A DNA stretch of 64,000 bases from Roseivirga pacifica. Its GTDB lineage: Bacteria > Bacteroidota > Bacteroidia > Cytophagales > Cyclobacteriaceae. A model generated the notes under the pieces. That model was not told the DNA's origin, made no database searches, and saw nothing but the letters and a program-made list of their open reading frames with translations. The translations under genes were made by a program, and so were the position numbers. Location: contig NZ_FOIR01000005.1 of assembly GCF_900111145.1 (NCBI RefSeq), forward strand, positions 1 to 64,000, in the 5' to 3' direction. Positions within the stretch are counted from its first letter, which is position 1; each line of letters begins with the position of its first letter. Of the stretch, positions 18,541 to 26,730 are shown in pieces.

Positions 18541-18647
18541 TAATCAAAGTCTACTTACTGCGTGACTACTTTTTCAATTATTCGGCAATTTCAAACAAGC
18601 TTGAATTACCTTAAATTAAAAAAGCCTGCTACTGCAGACTTTGATTA
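18541..18647. repeat. 12-bp inverted repeat flanking 83 bases beside tRNA-Pro
   Basis: TAATCAAAGTCT at 18541-18552 is exactly complementary to 18636-18647. The right arm ends 5 bases before the tRNA gene and overlaps its terminator hairpin. The enclosed 83 bases hold no gene. It could be a transcript-level stem or the trace of a past insertion next to a tRNA. Confidence 0.6.
18618..18639 (-). terminator. tRNA-Pro terminator
   Basis: On the minus strand a 6-bp stem (18639-18634 with 18629-18624, one G-T pair) around a four-base loop is followed by six T (18623-18618). It lies 14 bases after the tRNA 3' end. Confidence 0.6.
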
Positions 18648-18652
18648 GCTTG

Positions 18653-18726
18653 TCGGGATGACAGGATTTGAACCTGCGACCACTCGCCCCCCAGACGAGT
18701 ACGCTACCGGACTGCGCCACATCCCG
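18653..18726 (-). tRNA. tRNA-Pro (anticodon GGG)
   Basis: The 74-nt minus-strand sequence folds as a cloverleaf. The acceptor stem is CGGGATG with CATCCCG plus discriminator A. The anticodon stem CTCGT/GCGAG holds the loop CTGGGGG, so the anticodon is GGG (Pro, codons CCC and CCU). The T arm has GGTTCAAATCC. The 3' CCA is not encoded. Confidence 0.95.
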
Positions 18727-18729
18727 ATT

Positions 18730-18757
18730 AAAAACGAGAGCAGGCCAAGCCTGCTCT
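18730..18757 (-). terminator. glgP terminator
   Basis: A 9-bp perfect stem (18737-18745 with 18749-18757) with a 3-nt loop is followed on the minus strand by a T tract at 18734-18730. It ends the alpha-glucan phosphorylase transcript just before the tRNA gene. Confidence 0.8.
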
Positions 18758-18805
18758 TACAAGTATAATAATTCCTACATTTTACTAATAGAGGAGTGGG
18801 AATAA

Positions 18806-20449
18806 CTACAAGTTATACAACTTCTTATAGTACTCATCGGCCATACGAGCTGCGCGGAAGTATTTCTCCACATCTTCCATGCTTTGGTAGTTCATGGTGG
18901 TCCAAGCGGCCTTGTCATCATAGTACATTGGCACTATTTCTTCCTCCAAAATCTGCATCATATGCTCAGCATCGTGCCGATCTTGCTCTCCTTCTGGCAG
19001 GCTTGTATCTACTTCAGGAATCACAAACCCGTTCTTGCCGTGTTCGCCAAACTCCAGAATCCATCCGTCATTGGTTGAAAAATTCAAAGAACCATTCATA
19101 GCGGCCGTCATTCCAGATGTCCCAGATGCTTCGAGCGGAATTCTAGGGTTATTCAACCAAACGTCAGACCCTTTTTTCATTAAAGCCGAAAGGCCAAGCT
19201 CGTAGCCAGTTAATATAGTAGCATTGTGGAACTTGCGGGTAAAGTGCACCAACCAGTTAAAAGTACTTACAGCACCATGATCTAGTGGATATGGCTTACC
19301 AGCCCAGATTATTTGTACTGGATATTTCTTATTGTTTAGCAGTCGTTCAAAACGCTCCGCATCTCTGGCAATCAAATCGGCACGCTTATAACCTGCGAAC
19401 CTTCTGGCCCAAACAATAGTCAAGACATTCGGATCGAATATTTTGCCTGTTTGATCAGCTACAAGCTCAAATAGCGTCTTCTTCATTTCTAGCTTACGCT
19501 TTAAAAACTTCTTGTCGTTCTTTTTCTGGTAAGCCTTCTCTATTTCATCATCAACCCAATACGCCTTATTCTGGGCATTGGTAATTGGAATAATATCGCA
19601 AACATCTTCAAAGCCGCCCCACATATCACGCGACACTTCGCAGTGCTTTTTTGAAACCGCATTGGCAATTTTAGACATGCGCAGAGCAGCAAGCGTATGG
19701 TTGAACATGCCGTTTTCAAAACCAACCAAGTCCTCAATATCCTTAATAGTAAAGCCATTGAAGAAGCCCAATTTATGCAGCAAGTTAGGATCGTTCACTT
19801 CGTTACCAGCCTTTACCGGGGTATGCGTAGTAAACACCAGTTTCTGTTTTAGCTCATCTAAACTGCCCAGCTTTTCTAGCAGCCTAAAAGCAGCCGGCAA
19901 GGCGTGCGCCTCATTAAAATGATAGAGGTCTACCTCGTGGCCAAGCACCTCTAGCAACTTGGCTCCGCCAATTCCTAACACCACATACTGCGCAATGCGC
20001 GTAGCGATATTATTATCGTACAGTTTGTGCGTAATGGTGTGCGCTAAATGGTCATTTTCAGGATGATCCGTTGAAAGCAAGAATATTGGTGCGGTGCCAA
20101 ACACTTCTGGCGGAAGGTAAAACACTTTAACCTTTACAGGATGGTTGTCGATTGTAACCTCTAGCACTATGCCAGTATCTTCCAAAAAGTTGTAATGGCG
20201 CTCTTGCCAAAGGGCATCCATCTCGTTGTTGTGTTTTCTGGTTTGGTCATAGTAACCATACTTCCACAAAATGCCAATGCCAATTACGTTCTGCTTGAGA
20301 TCGTAGGCGCTGCGCATGTGCGAACCGGCCAAAAAGCCTAAGCCACCAGAATAGATTTTAAGCGGCTGATCAATGGCAAATTCCATTGAAAAGTAAGCCA
20401 CAGGTTTTTCATAACCTTTACCAAATTTGTACGGATGCTTCAACTTCAT
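18806..20449 (-). CDS. Alpha-glucan family phosphorylase (GT35-like, short form)
   Basis: A 547-residue protein matching the short alpha-glucan phosphorylase type rather than the roughly 800-residue glycogen phosphorylase. Visible family features are YFSMEFAI near the N-terminus, the region ARRFAGYKRADLI, and the C-terminal loop EASGTSGMTAAMNG. In well-studied phosphorylases the Lys that binds pyridoxal phosphate sits in GTxxMKxxxNG; here that position is Thr. The usual reaction releases glucose-1-phosphate from alpha-1,4-glucans. It is monocistronic, with a terminator at 18730-18757. The activity should be considered uncertain because of the Lys change. Confidence 0.82.
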   Translation of the reverse strand: MKLKHPYKFGKGYEKPVAYFSMEFAIDQPLKIYSGGLGFLAGSHMRSAYDLKQNVIGIGILWKYGYYDQTRKHNNEMDALWQERHYNFLEDTGIVLEVTIDNHPVKVKVFYLPPEVFGTAPIFLLSTDHPENDHLAHTITHKLYDNNIATRIAQYVVLGIGGAKLLEVLGHEVDLYHFNEAHALPAAFRLLEKLGSLDELKQKLVFTTHTPVKAGNEVNDPNLLHKLGFFNGFTIKDIEDLVGFENGMFNHTLAALRMSKIANAVSKKHCEVSRDMWGGFEDVCDIIPITNAQNKAYWVDDEIEKAYQKKNDKKFLKRKLEMKKTLFELVADQTGKIFDPNVLTIVWARRFAGYKRADLIARDAERFERLLNNKKYPVQIIWAGKPYPLDHGAVSTFNWLVHFTRKFHNATILTGYELGLSALMKKGSDVWLNNPRIPLEASGTSGMTAAMNGSLNFSTNDGWILEFGEHGKNGFVIPEVDTSLPEGEQDRHDAEHMMQILEEEIVPMYYDDKAAWTTMNYQSMEDVEKYFRAARMADEYYKKLYNL

Positions 20450-20548
20450 AGCTCAATCGGTTTTGACGGACTATAAAATTACGTGTTTAGAACGGCATAT
20501 GCATTTGCCGTAACAGAAACTTAATTGCAAACGTTTGATTCTTAGGCT

Positions 20549-21763
20549 TTACCCCTCTATTGGAATAGATATGGTTACTGTTGTGCCTTTGCCCTCAGTA
20601 GAGTCAACATTTACCTCGCCCCTAAGTGCATCTAAACAGCGCCTTACAATAGACATGCCTATGCCGGTCCCCTCTATCGAACCTACATTATCGCCCCTAA
20701 AAAACCTGTGAAACATCTGCTGTTGGGTTTCTGAAGACATTCCTATCCCTTCATCTTTCACCACAAATATTAAGGTGCCGTTTTCAATATTTAGGGTTAA
20801 ATATACCGTACCATTCGGGTGAGAGTATTTACAGGCATTTGATATGAGGTTAATAAATATCTGCTTTAGCAAGCGCTTATCCGAGCTTATTTCCACACCG
20901 GCAAGTTGCTCCTCATACGCTATGCTCACATTATCCACTTTATCGAACTGACTCTCTTGCAAAAGTCCCTTCATAAATTCAGCTAGGTTAAAAGTCATAA
21001 TCTCAGCCGAATAAACTGCATCTTGATCTTTTTCAACCAGTAATATGCGCATAAGAATGTCCGTCAAACTATCAACGGCCTTTTCAATTCTATGGGCATG
21101 TTTTTGTTCTTTAGGTCTGCCCTCCTTATCGCCTATAGCCTTGATTAATTGAGCGCTAGACCTGATAGAAGCCAAGGGTGTTTTAAACTCATGAGAAAGG
21201 TTTGAAACAATGCTCGACTTAAGCTGGCTAAACTCCTTTTCAGCCTCAAGTGCACGCTCCAACTTCAACTGCACTTTTTCCTTTTCGGCCATTTCCTTTA
21301 CCAAGGACGTTACCGCCACATCCAACTCCCGGGTGCGTTCAATCACCTTTTCGTCCAAGGTTTCGTTTAGCTCGGTAAGTGCCTTCTCTTGTTTGGTCTT
21401 ATAAATGGCCATTTGCAAAATGGCGCGCAATTCTCGAGAATTAATGGGCTTTTGAATGTAGCCATCGGGGTTTGCCGTTAGTATTTTTTGCAAACTCTCG
21501 TCATCGTCTGCCGAGGTAATAAAAATCACAGTAACGGGTCTTATTTCTTGAATGCGCGCATTCAATTCACTTCCATCCCACTCATCGCCAAGTTGAAAGT
21601 CGAGCAGTACTGCATCTACGTCATTTTCCTTGTAACATTCGAGTGCTTCTTGTGGATTTGAGAAGTTACCAACCACCTCATAATCCAATTTCTCAGCATT
21701 TCGCTGTAAAAGCCTGGCACTCAGAGAGTCATCCTCAACAATAATAATTTTCCCCAACGACAT
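20549..21763 (-). CDS. Response-regulator receiver - histidine kinase protein
   Basis: A 404-residue soluble signalling protein. Order: REC domain (residues 1-120; acidic pair D11/D12, phospho-acceptor D55 in VLLDFQLGD, Lys in QKP), coiled coil (about 125-180), HisKA with the phospho-acceptor H191 in LSHEFKTPLASI, and HATPase_c with N box SNACKYS, G1 box DEGIGMS and G2 box GTGIGMSIV. No sensor or membrane segment is present, so input probably comes by phosphorylation of the REC domain. The start MSLGKIIIVED is preferred over an in-frame codon 18 bases upstream. It is divergent from the receiver-ATPase gene 75 bases away. Confidence 0.88.
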   Translation of the reverse strand: MSLGKIIIVEDDSLSARLLQRNAEKLDYEVVGNFSNPQEALECYKENDVDAVLLDFQLGDEWDGSELNARIQEIRPVTVIFITSADDDESLQKILTANPDGYIQKPINSRELRAILQMAIYKTKQEKALTELNETLDEKVIERTRELDVAVTSLVKEMAEKEKVQLKLERALEAEKEFSQLKSSIVSNLSHEFKTPLASIRSSAQLIKAIGDKEGRPKEQKHAHRIEKAVDSLTDILMRILLVEKDQDAVYSAEIMTFNLAEFMKGLLQESQFDKVDNVSIAYEEQLAGVEISSDKRLLKQIFINLISNACKYSHPNGTVYLTLNIENGTLIFVVKDEGIGMSSETQQQMFHRFFRGDNVGSIEGTGIGMSIVRRCLDALRGEVNVDSTEGKGTTVTISIPIEG

Positions 21764-21838
21764 AATGTTGAAATTAGTCAATTTACGCTTTATGAAAAGC
21801 CATTTTGATTATATTTAGATTTAAGCTGGTAGTATAAG

Positions 21839-22927
21839 ATGAAAACAATACTTGTAGTAGAGGATAACGAGTTACTGAGAGAGAATATTTGTGAGATTCT
21901 GGAGTTGGAAGGATACGATGTAGCCTGTGCTCAAAATGGACAAGTTGGTGCGCAAATGGCGCTTAAAAACAGACCAGATTTAATCATTTCCGACATTAAC
22001 ATGCCTATTATGGATGGTATGGAAATGTTGAAAGAACTTAGATCGAAAGAAGAATCGAAGACCATTCCCTTTATATTTCTTACAGTAAAAAACACCATGA
22101 AAGACCTGCGCGATGGAATGAACCTGGGCGCAGACGATTACCTGACCAAACCCTTCGACATGGTGGAACTTACTACTGCCGTAAAAAACAGGCTCGACAT
22201 TCGTGAAAGAATTATAGCCAAAGAGGTAGATAAGTTCGACAAACTGAAAAGTGTTGTGGGACTACCAATTGCCAGCGTAATTGACGATCCGCTACGTAAT
22301 ATTGAGCGATTGGCCGAAATGCTGAGCAGTGAAAAGGTTTTACTTCAAGACCAAGAAGAGAAAGAAATTGCAGGCCTTATCAATAAAAAGGCTGCCCAGT
22401 TACGTAAAATGATCGTTAAGATCTTGTATTTCTACAGAATTGAGGCACTTAAAAACCACAGCGAAGACCTGAATACACTGAAGCAAATGACTACCGAAGA
22501 CCTGCATGAAACCATACGGGCGATAGGCGAGCAAATTGCTGAAGAAAACGGTAGAACATCTGACTTACAGCTACACTTAGAAGAAACACATGTTCAATTT
22601 CCACAAGAGTTTATTGAGTTTTCCATCAAAGAGTTGGTGAGTAATGCCTTTAAATACTCTTCGAGAAACTGCCCAGTGAAGATCTCTGGATTGAGCAGAG
22701 AACATGAGTACGACATTATGGTGATTGACCAAGGCATTGGCTTTAGCGACACAAACTTGGAAGAGATTGAGCCATTTATTAACCCCGAACAAACTTCTGG
22801 GAAAGACGGAATCGGTATTGGGCTTTACACTTTAAAAACCCTAGCGGACCTATTTGATGTAGAGCTTTCGCTAGTTTCTGAAGAAGGCGTTGGTTCTTCC
22901 TTCACCATGGTACTAAAAAAGGCCTAG
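21839..22927 (+). CDS. Response regulator with a histidine-kinase-like module lacking the phospho-acceptor His
   Basis: A 362-residue cytoplasmic protein. The REC domain (1-120) has the acidic pair in VVEDNE, the phospho-Asp in ISDINMPIMDG and the Lys in TKPF. A helical HisKA-like segment (about 135-200) reads SVIDDPLRNIERLAEML, with no His where kinases have one. A full HATPase_c domain follows with N box KELVSNAFKYS, G1 DQGIGF and G2 GIGIGLYTL. It may bind ATP without autophosphorylating, or act on a partner. Its stop overlaps the stop of the convergent GT2 gene (shared CTAG). Confidence 0.85.
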   Translation: MKTILVVEDNELLRENICEILELEGYDVACAQNGQVGAQMALKNRPDLIISDINMPIMDGMEMLKELRSKEESKTIPFIFLTVKNTMKDLRDGMNLGADDYLTKPFDMVELTTAVKNRLDIRERIIAKEVDKFDKLKSVVGLPIASVIDDPLRNIERLAEMLSSEKVLLQDQEEKEIAGLINKKAAQLRKMIVKILYFYRIEALKNHSEDLNTLKQMTTEDLHETIRAIGEQIAEENGRTSDLQLHLEETHVQFPQEFIEFSIKELVSNAFKYSSRNCPVKISGLSREHEYDIMVIDQGIGFSDTNLEEIEPFINPEQTSGKDGIGIGLYTLKTLADLFDVELSLVSEEGVGSSFTMVLKKA

Positions 22928-24225
22928 AGTTTTCCGTGATCCAAAGCCTTGTCTGAGGTTTTGGCCGGATTCCACGCATCTTTGTAAGAGCTATAGAAGT
23001 ACATTTCCTTGATGTAGGCCATCAACCTGATTATACGCATATAATAGCCATTGTAAATTGACTTGAGCGGAATATAAAGCAAGAACCAAATTTCTTGCTT
23101 CCACCTTTCTGAAACCGCCAACAAAGCAAAAAACTGCAGATAATTTATAAATGTATAAATGACCAACTTAACTGCGATAATCAATGGCAAAGTCTCGGGG
23201 AAATGAATGATGATGTCTATCATGTAAAAGAGCCAAAGGAAGGCAAACACCACATTGAACAGTACATTTTCCGCAGAGGCTAGAAAGTTGGCCCAAGTAA
23301 AGTTTTGATTTGGAAAGAAAACATCAATGTGCTTTCTGAGTCTAAAACGAACAATAGATTTATTCCATCTTAGCCTTTGTTTGGCTAGTTTTTTAAAGGT
23401 AGTTGGCACCGAAGTAAGACAAATTGCGCGGTCTTCAAAGGCCACTTTATAGCCCATCTTTCTGAACTTTTGGGTAACGTCACCATCCAAACCAGGGCCA
23501 ATATCCCAGCCACCAATTCTTTTTAAGGCATCAGTTTTAAAAGCACCAAATGCACCAGAAATAATTCTGTAAATACCCAAATAGGAAGTAATCATTCTAC
23601 CCACAGAAATGGACATTAGGTATTCGATTCCCTGCATTGTGGCAGCCACACTTTCTTTGGCATTACGCACTTTTAGGTTGCCCCCAACACAGCCAATTTC
23701 ATCGTCCATGTAAAACCGGGTAATAATGCGCTCAATAGCAGTTCTGTCAAGCGAACTATCAGCATCGAGGTGCAAAATGTATTTCCCCTTGGCATATCTT
23801 AAGGCAAGGTTTGCAGCACTGGCTTTCCCCCCACGCACCTGATTTCTGATAAACAGGTCTATCAAACCGGCCTTTTCCAACGATCTACCGATAATTGGCG
23901 TATCGTCATCAGAGCCATCATCAACAATTATGATTTCGTAATTCTGATATGTTTGCGCTTCTAGCGACTTTACCAGCTTATAAATGTTCTTTCCCTCATT
24001 TTTCCCAGGAGCAAGCACACTAATCAATGGTTGCTCTGTCCAAAACCGGTTTTGTGCTCTTCTGTAATCGTGCCTTGTAGAAAAACGCTTAAGGTAATAA
24101 AGGACTAATATGATGTAGTCGAAAAATAGGTAACGCGGTATTTCTATAAGGAATAGGTACCAGTAGATTCGAATAAAATCATTGGTTGTTAGGCTCTGAA
24201 AATAGTCGAATACCTTTTCCCACAT
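22924..24225 (-). CDS. Processive family 2 glycosyltransferase, membrane-bound
   Basis: A 433-residue inner-membrane synthase. An N-terminal membrane segment (about 16-46) precedes the GT-A domain: VDDGS at 101-105, DxD as DAD at 154-156, the acceptor-site Asp in LDGD (247-249) and QRLRW at 283-287. The last motif, Q-x-x-R-W, is the processivity signature of cellulose, chitin and poly-GlcNAc synthases. About four C-terminal membrane helices could form a translocation channel. It lies directly after the TackOD1 gene and is the last gene of the cassette with HlyD and TolC-like genes. The sugar is not predictable; chitin- or cellulose-like polymers are possible. Confidence 0.88.
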   Translation of the reverse strand: MWEKVFDYFQSLTTNDFIRIYWYLFLIEIPRYLFFDYIILVLYYLKRFSTRHDYRRAQNRFWTEQPLISVLAPGKNEGKNIYKLVKSLEAQTYQNYEIIIVDDGSDDDTPIIGRSLEKAGLIDLFIRNQVRGGKASAANLALRYAKGKYILHLDADSSLDRTAIERIITRFYMDDEIGCVGGNLKVRNAKESVAATMQGIEYLMSISVGRMITSYLGIYRIISGAFGAFKTDALKRIGGWDIGPGLDGDVTQKFRKMGYKVAFEDRAICLTSVPTTFKKLAKQRLRWNKSIVRFRLRKHIDVFFPNQNFTWANFLASAENVLFNVVFAFLWLFYMIDIIIHFPETLPLIIAVKLVIYTFINYLQFFALLAVSERWKQEIWFLLYIPLKSIYNGYYMRIIRLMAYIKEMYFYSSYKDAWNPAKTSDKALDHGKL

Positions 24226-25689
24226 TTAGAATACCTTAAGCTTCTCGTTAATCTGCATCATTACGGACTCAGACTCATTATCTGCCTCCACCTCAAAAGA
24301 GCCGTAAGCTACTCTATCGGCCTTGTTACCGTCAAGAGAGTTTACAAGTACTCCGGTAATTCGTTCGCAAATCTCTTTAAAACGCTGCTTGGTTGGCTCC
24401 TCTTCTCCTTCAGGGCTAATCACCAAGAACACGTCATCATCGAGCATGGTGGCAATTTCCGAAGGCTTTAATTGCTCTACGAGCAAGGTGCCCAAGTCAT
24501 TTCTGAAGTCCTCGTAATTATCTTCGTGCTTTTTGAGCGTAGCCGGAGACAACAGCAAACTGATGTAAGATACGGTGGTATGAATATCGTTGAGTTTGAG
24601 TCGCTCAATCTCCAATTTCAAGAAAGTTCGGAATACTGGCAATGACACAAATCCATCTGCCAGTTTCTGCTCTTCTTTTACTTTTGCCTTGCCGCTCAAT
24701 GCTGTTTCGGCTCCAGAAGCAGTGAGATGGTACTCATTTGCCGGCTGCTCCACAATATCCTCTATCTGCCCAACACTATGGCAGTTAAAGCAGAAGGTTT
24801 CCATATTTGGCTCCTGGAAAATATGACCATTTTCACATTCTACCACCAAAGATGGTTTGTCATAATCTACACCAATATGCCTTAACTGTCTATCACACTT
24901 AGGACAAACAAGCTTTCCATTTTCTTTGTAATCCGACTCTGGACCAACATTTCCACAAACAAAGTGGTGTATAGTATTTTGAGCGGTCAGCTTTCGGGTA
25001 TTACACTTTGGACAAACCTCTCTGTAGTTAATAAAACCTGAGTTACATTTACTACATAGGTGCATTACGTCTACAAAGTCTTCGCTGAGAAAACCTCTTT
25101 GTACTCCCGCCTCTAATAGGTGGAAAATTTCTTCGTATTCGTAGTTCTTTACGTTGGCTTCCAAAAAAGGAAATGCATAACCTGTATGCGACCTTTTTGA
25201 AGGCACCGGAACTAACGGAGATTGCCTACTATACAAGTAGCGCATTAGTTTTAGCAAAAGCTTACGGCCTGTAAAATCTGTCTTTACATCAGCAATTTCG
25301 GCCATTGCTTCTAAAATATTTTCTGTCTTAGCAAAGTGCGAAAGTATTGACGGCTCGGTTAATACTCCATCGCTCAGCTGCTCTACAACAGGGTCTACAT
25401 GAGCTTCGTAGGCCAAAATAAAGCAAGGCTTTAGGTATATTTCTTCAAAGCTTGAAGAGCGAACAGCCTTGAGCAACTCATAAACACGCTCTACATCCTG
25501 ATACTGAAGAATTATAGCATCGTAAGCCGCCAAAGTAGGCACTCTTAAGTCATCAAAATTTCTGACCAAAAGTACATCCAGCCCATTCTCATTGAGCACA
25601 GCATTCTTGGACCTATCAAATGCAGCCTTTTTTTCTTCCTTATTTACCGAAGGAGCGGCTTCTCTATATGCAAATGCTTTTTTTATCAT
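24226..25689 (-). CDS. TackOD1 zinc-binding protein with a receiver-like N-terminus and a degenerate GGDEF-like C-terminus
   Basis: A 487-residue cytoplasmic protein. Residues about 1-150 look like a divergent receiver fold (FDDLRVPTLAAYDAIILQYQ). Residues about 150-305 match the TackOD1 output domain: paired CxxC sites at about 208-229 (CSKC, CPKC), then HHFVCGNVGPESDY, CPKC with LRHIGVDYDKP, and CFNC. Residues about 340-487 resemble a GGDEF domain, but the signature position reads LDDDVF, so diguanylate cyclase activity is unlikely; nucleotide sensing is possible. It overlaps the HlyD gene by one base and abuts the GT2 gene, so it is likely the regulator of the synthase. The TackOD1 call is from motif recall. 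Confidence 0.72.
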   Translation of the reverse strand: MIKKAFAYREAAPSVNKEEKKAAFDRSKNAVLNENGLDVLLVRNFDDLRVPTLAAYDAIILQYQDVERVYELLKAVRSSSFEEIYLKPCFILAYEAHVDPVVEQLSDGVLTEPSILSHFAKTENILEAMAEIADVKTDFTGRKLLLKLMRYLYSRQSPLVPVPSKRSHTGYAFPFLEANVKNYEYEEIFHLLEAGVQRGFLSEDFVDVMHLCSKCNSGFINYREVCPKCNTRKLTAQNTIHHFVCGNVGPESDYKENGKLVCPKCDRQLRHIGVDYDKPSLVVECENGHIFQEPNMETFCFNCHSVGQIEDIVEQPANEYHLTASGAETALSGKAKVKEEQKLADGFVSLPVFRTFLKLEIERLKLNDIHTTVSYISLLLSPATLKKHEDNYEDFRNDLGTLLVEQLKPSEIATMLDDDVFLVISPEGEEEPTKQRFKEICERITGVLVNSLDGNKADRVAYGSFEVEADNESESVMMQINEKLKVF

Positions 25690-26723
25690 TAGAAAAACCT
25701 CCTTTTTCGAATTTCAACCCCCAAATTATTATTGATACGCCATTTTTTCTGTTGCGACTCATTCAATGGCCTAACAATGGCTAAGAATGAGCGTGTGGTT
25801 ACTCTTGTTTCATCTTGATACTCTGGAGGCAACTGCTCCAAGCTTGAGTAAATCTTCTCTATAATACCCTTGCCTTTTGATCTATCGGGGAAGCTTACCG
25901 TAACAACATCGCCTTCAAAAATGGACCCGAACTCTTTTTGAGGGATGTAAGCGCGAACATAGGCATCGTCTAACTCTACGCTCATTATTATTTCCCCCTT
26001 ATAAGCCAGTTCAAATTGCTTATAGTTAATGTTGGTTATGATTCCGCTTACCGGTGTATTAAAAACTGATATTTCGTTATTAGCGCTTAGTTGCTCTACC
26101 AGGCTGGTAGTATATCTTTCTTTGTACTGTGGCAGTTCATACAAGTATTTTTGCCAGTATTTGATTTCCTCCTCCTTCACTCTAATGTCAGACTTTAACC
26201 TAGACTTTTCATCTTTCAGTTGCTCAATTTTTGTGGCATTGGAAACATCCAGAATTACTAAAAGCTCTAGTTGAGCAATCTGCTCGTCTATTTCTGCCAT
26301 TCTCCTGTTCAACTCCTCTACTTCTACTTGCTTAACGCGAATGTTCCTTTGGGCAGTAAATCGCTCTTTGGTTATCCATTCTTCTACAGAACGAGTAGAG
26401 TTAACCAAAGTGTTGTCCGATACTCGAAAATCTCTTTCGAATTTTAAAAGTGGCGTACCACGGGTAACAGAATCATCTTCCATTACCATAATTTCTTCAA
26501 TCCGGGCATCGTAAGGCAACAAAACTGCATAGCTCTCTTTAACCACCTGAGCCGGAGCAGTAATGAAATAGAAGTTTCTTACTAGGTATAAAACTAAACT
26601 ACCAACTATAGCAAAGAGAATAGCCAAATACACCAACCTATCCCAGTTGATTCGCTTTTTGCGAATTGGCTGCTCTTCTTCCGCAACGTGGCTCTGCTGA
26701 TTTCCGAACTTTATTCTTTTCAC
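25689..26723 (-). CDS. HlyD-family membrane fusion protein
   Basis: A 344-residue periplasmic adaptor anchored by one membrane helix (about residues 28-50). Order: short basic cytoplasmic tail, helix, first half of the lipoyl/barrel region (about 60-100), a long coiled coil (about 115-215, rich in Glu/Lys/Gln), second half of the lipoyl region (FNTPVSGIITNINYKQF) and a beta-barrel. It would link the inner-membrane synthase to the TolC-like channel, as Alg44 and other HlyD proteins do in exopolysaccharide export. No PilZ domain is present, and no ABC, MFS or RND pump is encoded nearby. Confidence 0.88.
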   Translation of the reverse strand: MKRIKFGNQQSHVAEEEQPIRKKRINWDRLVYLAILFAIVGSLVLYLVRNFYFITAPAQVVKESYAVLLPYDARIEEIMVMEDDSVTRGTPLLKFERDFRVSDNTLVNSTRSVEEWITKERFTAQRNIRVKQVEVEELNRRMAEIDEQIAQLELLVILDVSNATKIEQLKDEKSRLKSDIRVKEEEIKYWQKYLYELPQYKERYTTSLVEQLSANNEISVFNTPVSGIITNINYKQFELAYKGEIIMSVELDDAYVRAYIPQKEFGSIFEGDVVTVSFPDRSKGKGIIEKIYSSLEQLPPEYQDETRVTTRSFLAIVRPLNESQQKKWRINNNLGVEIRKRRFF

Positions 26724-26730
26724 GATATTA

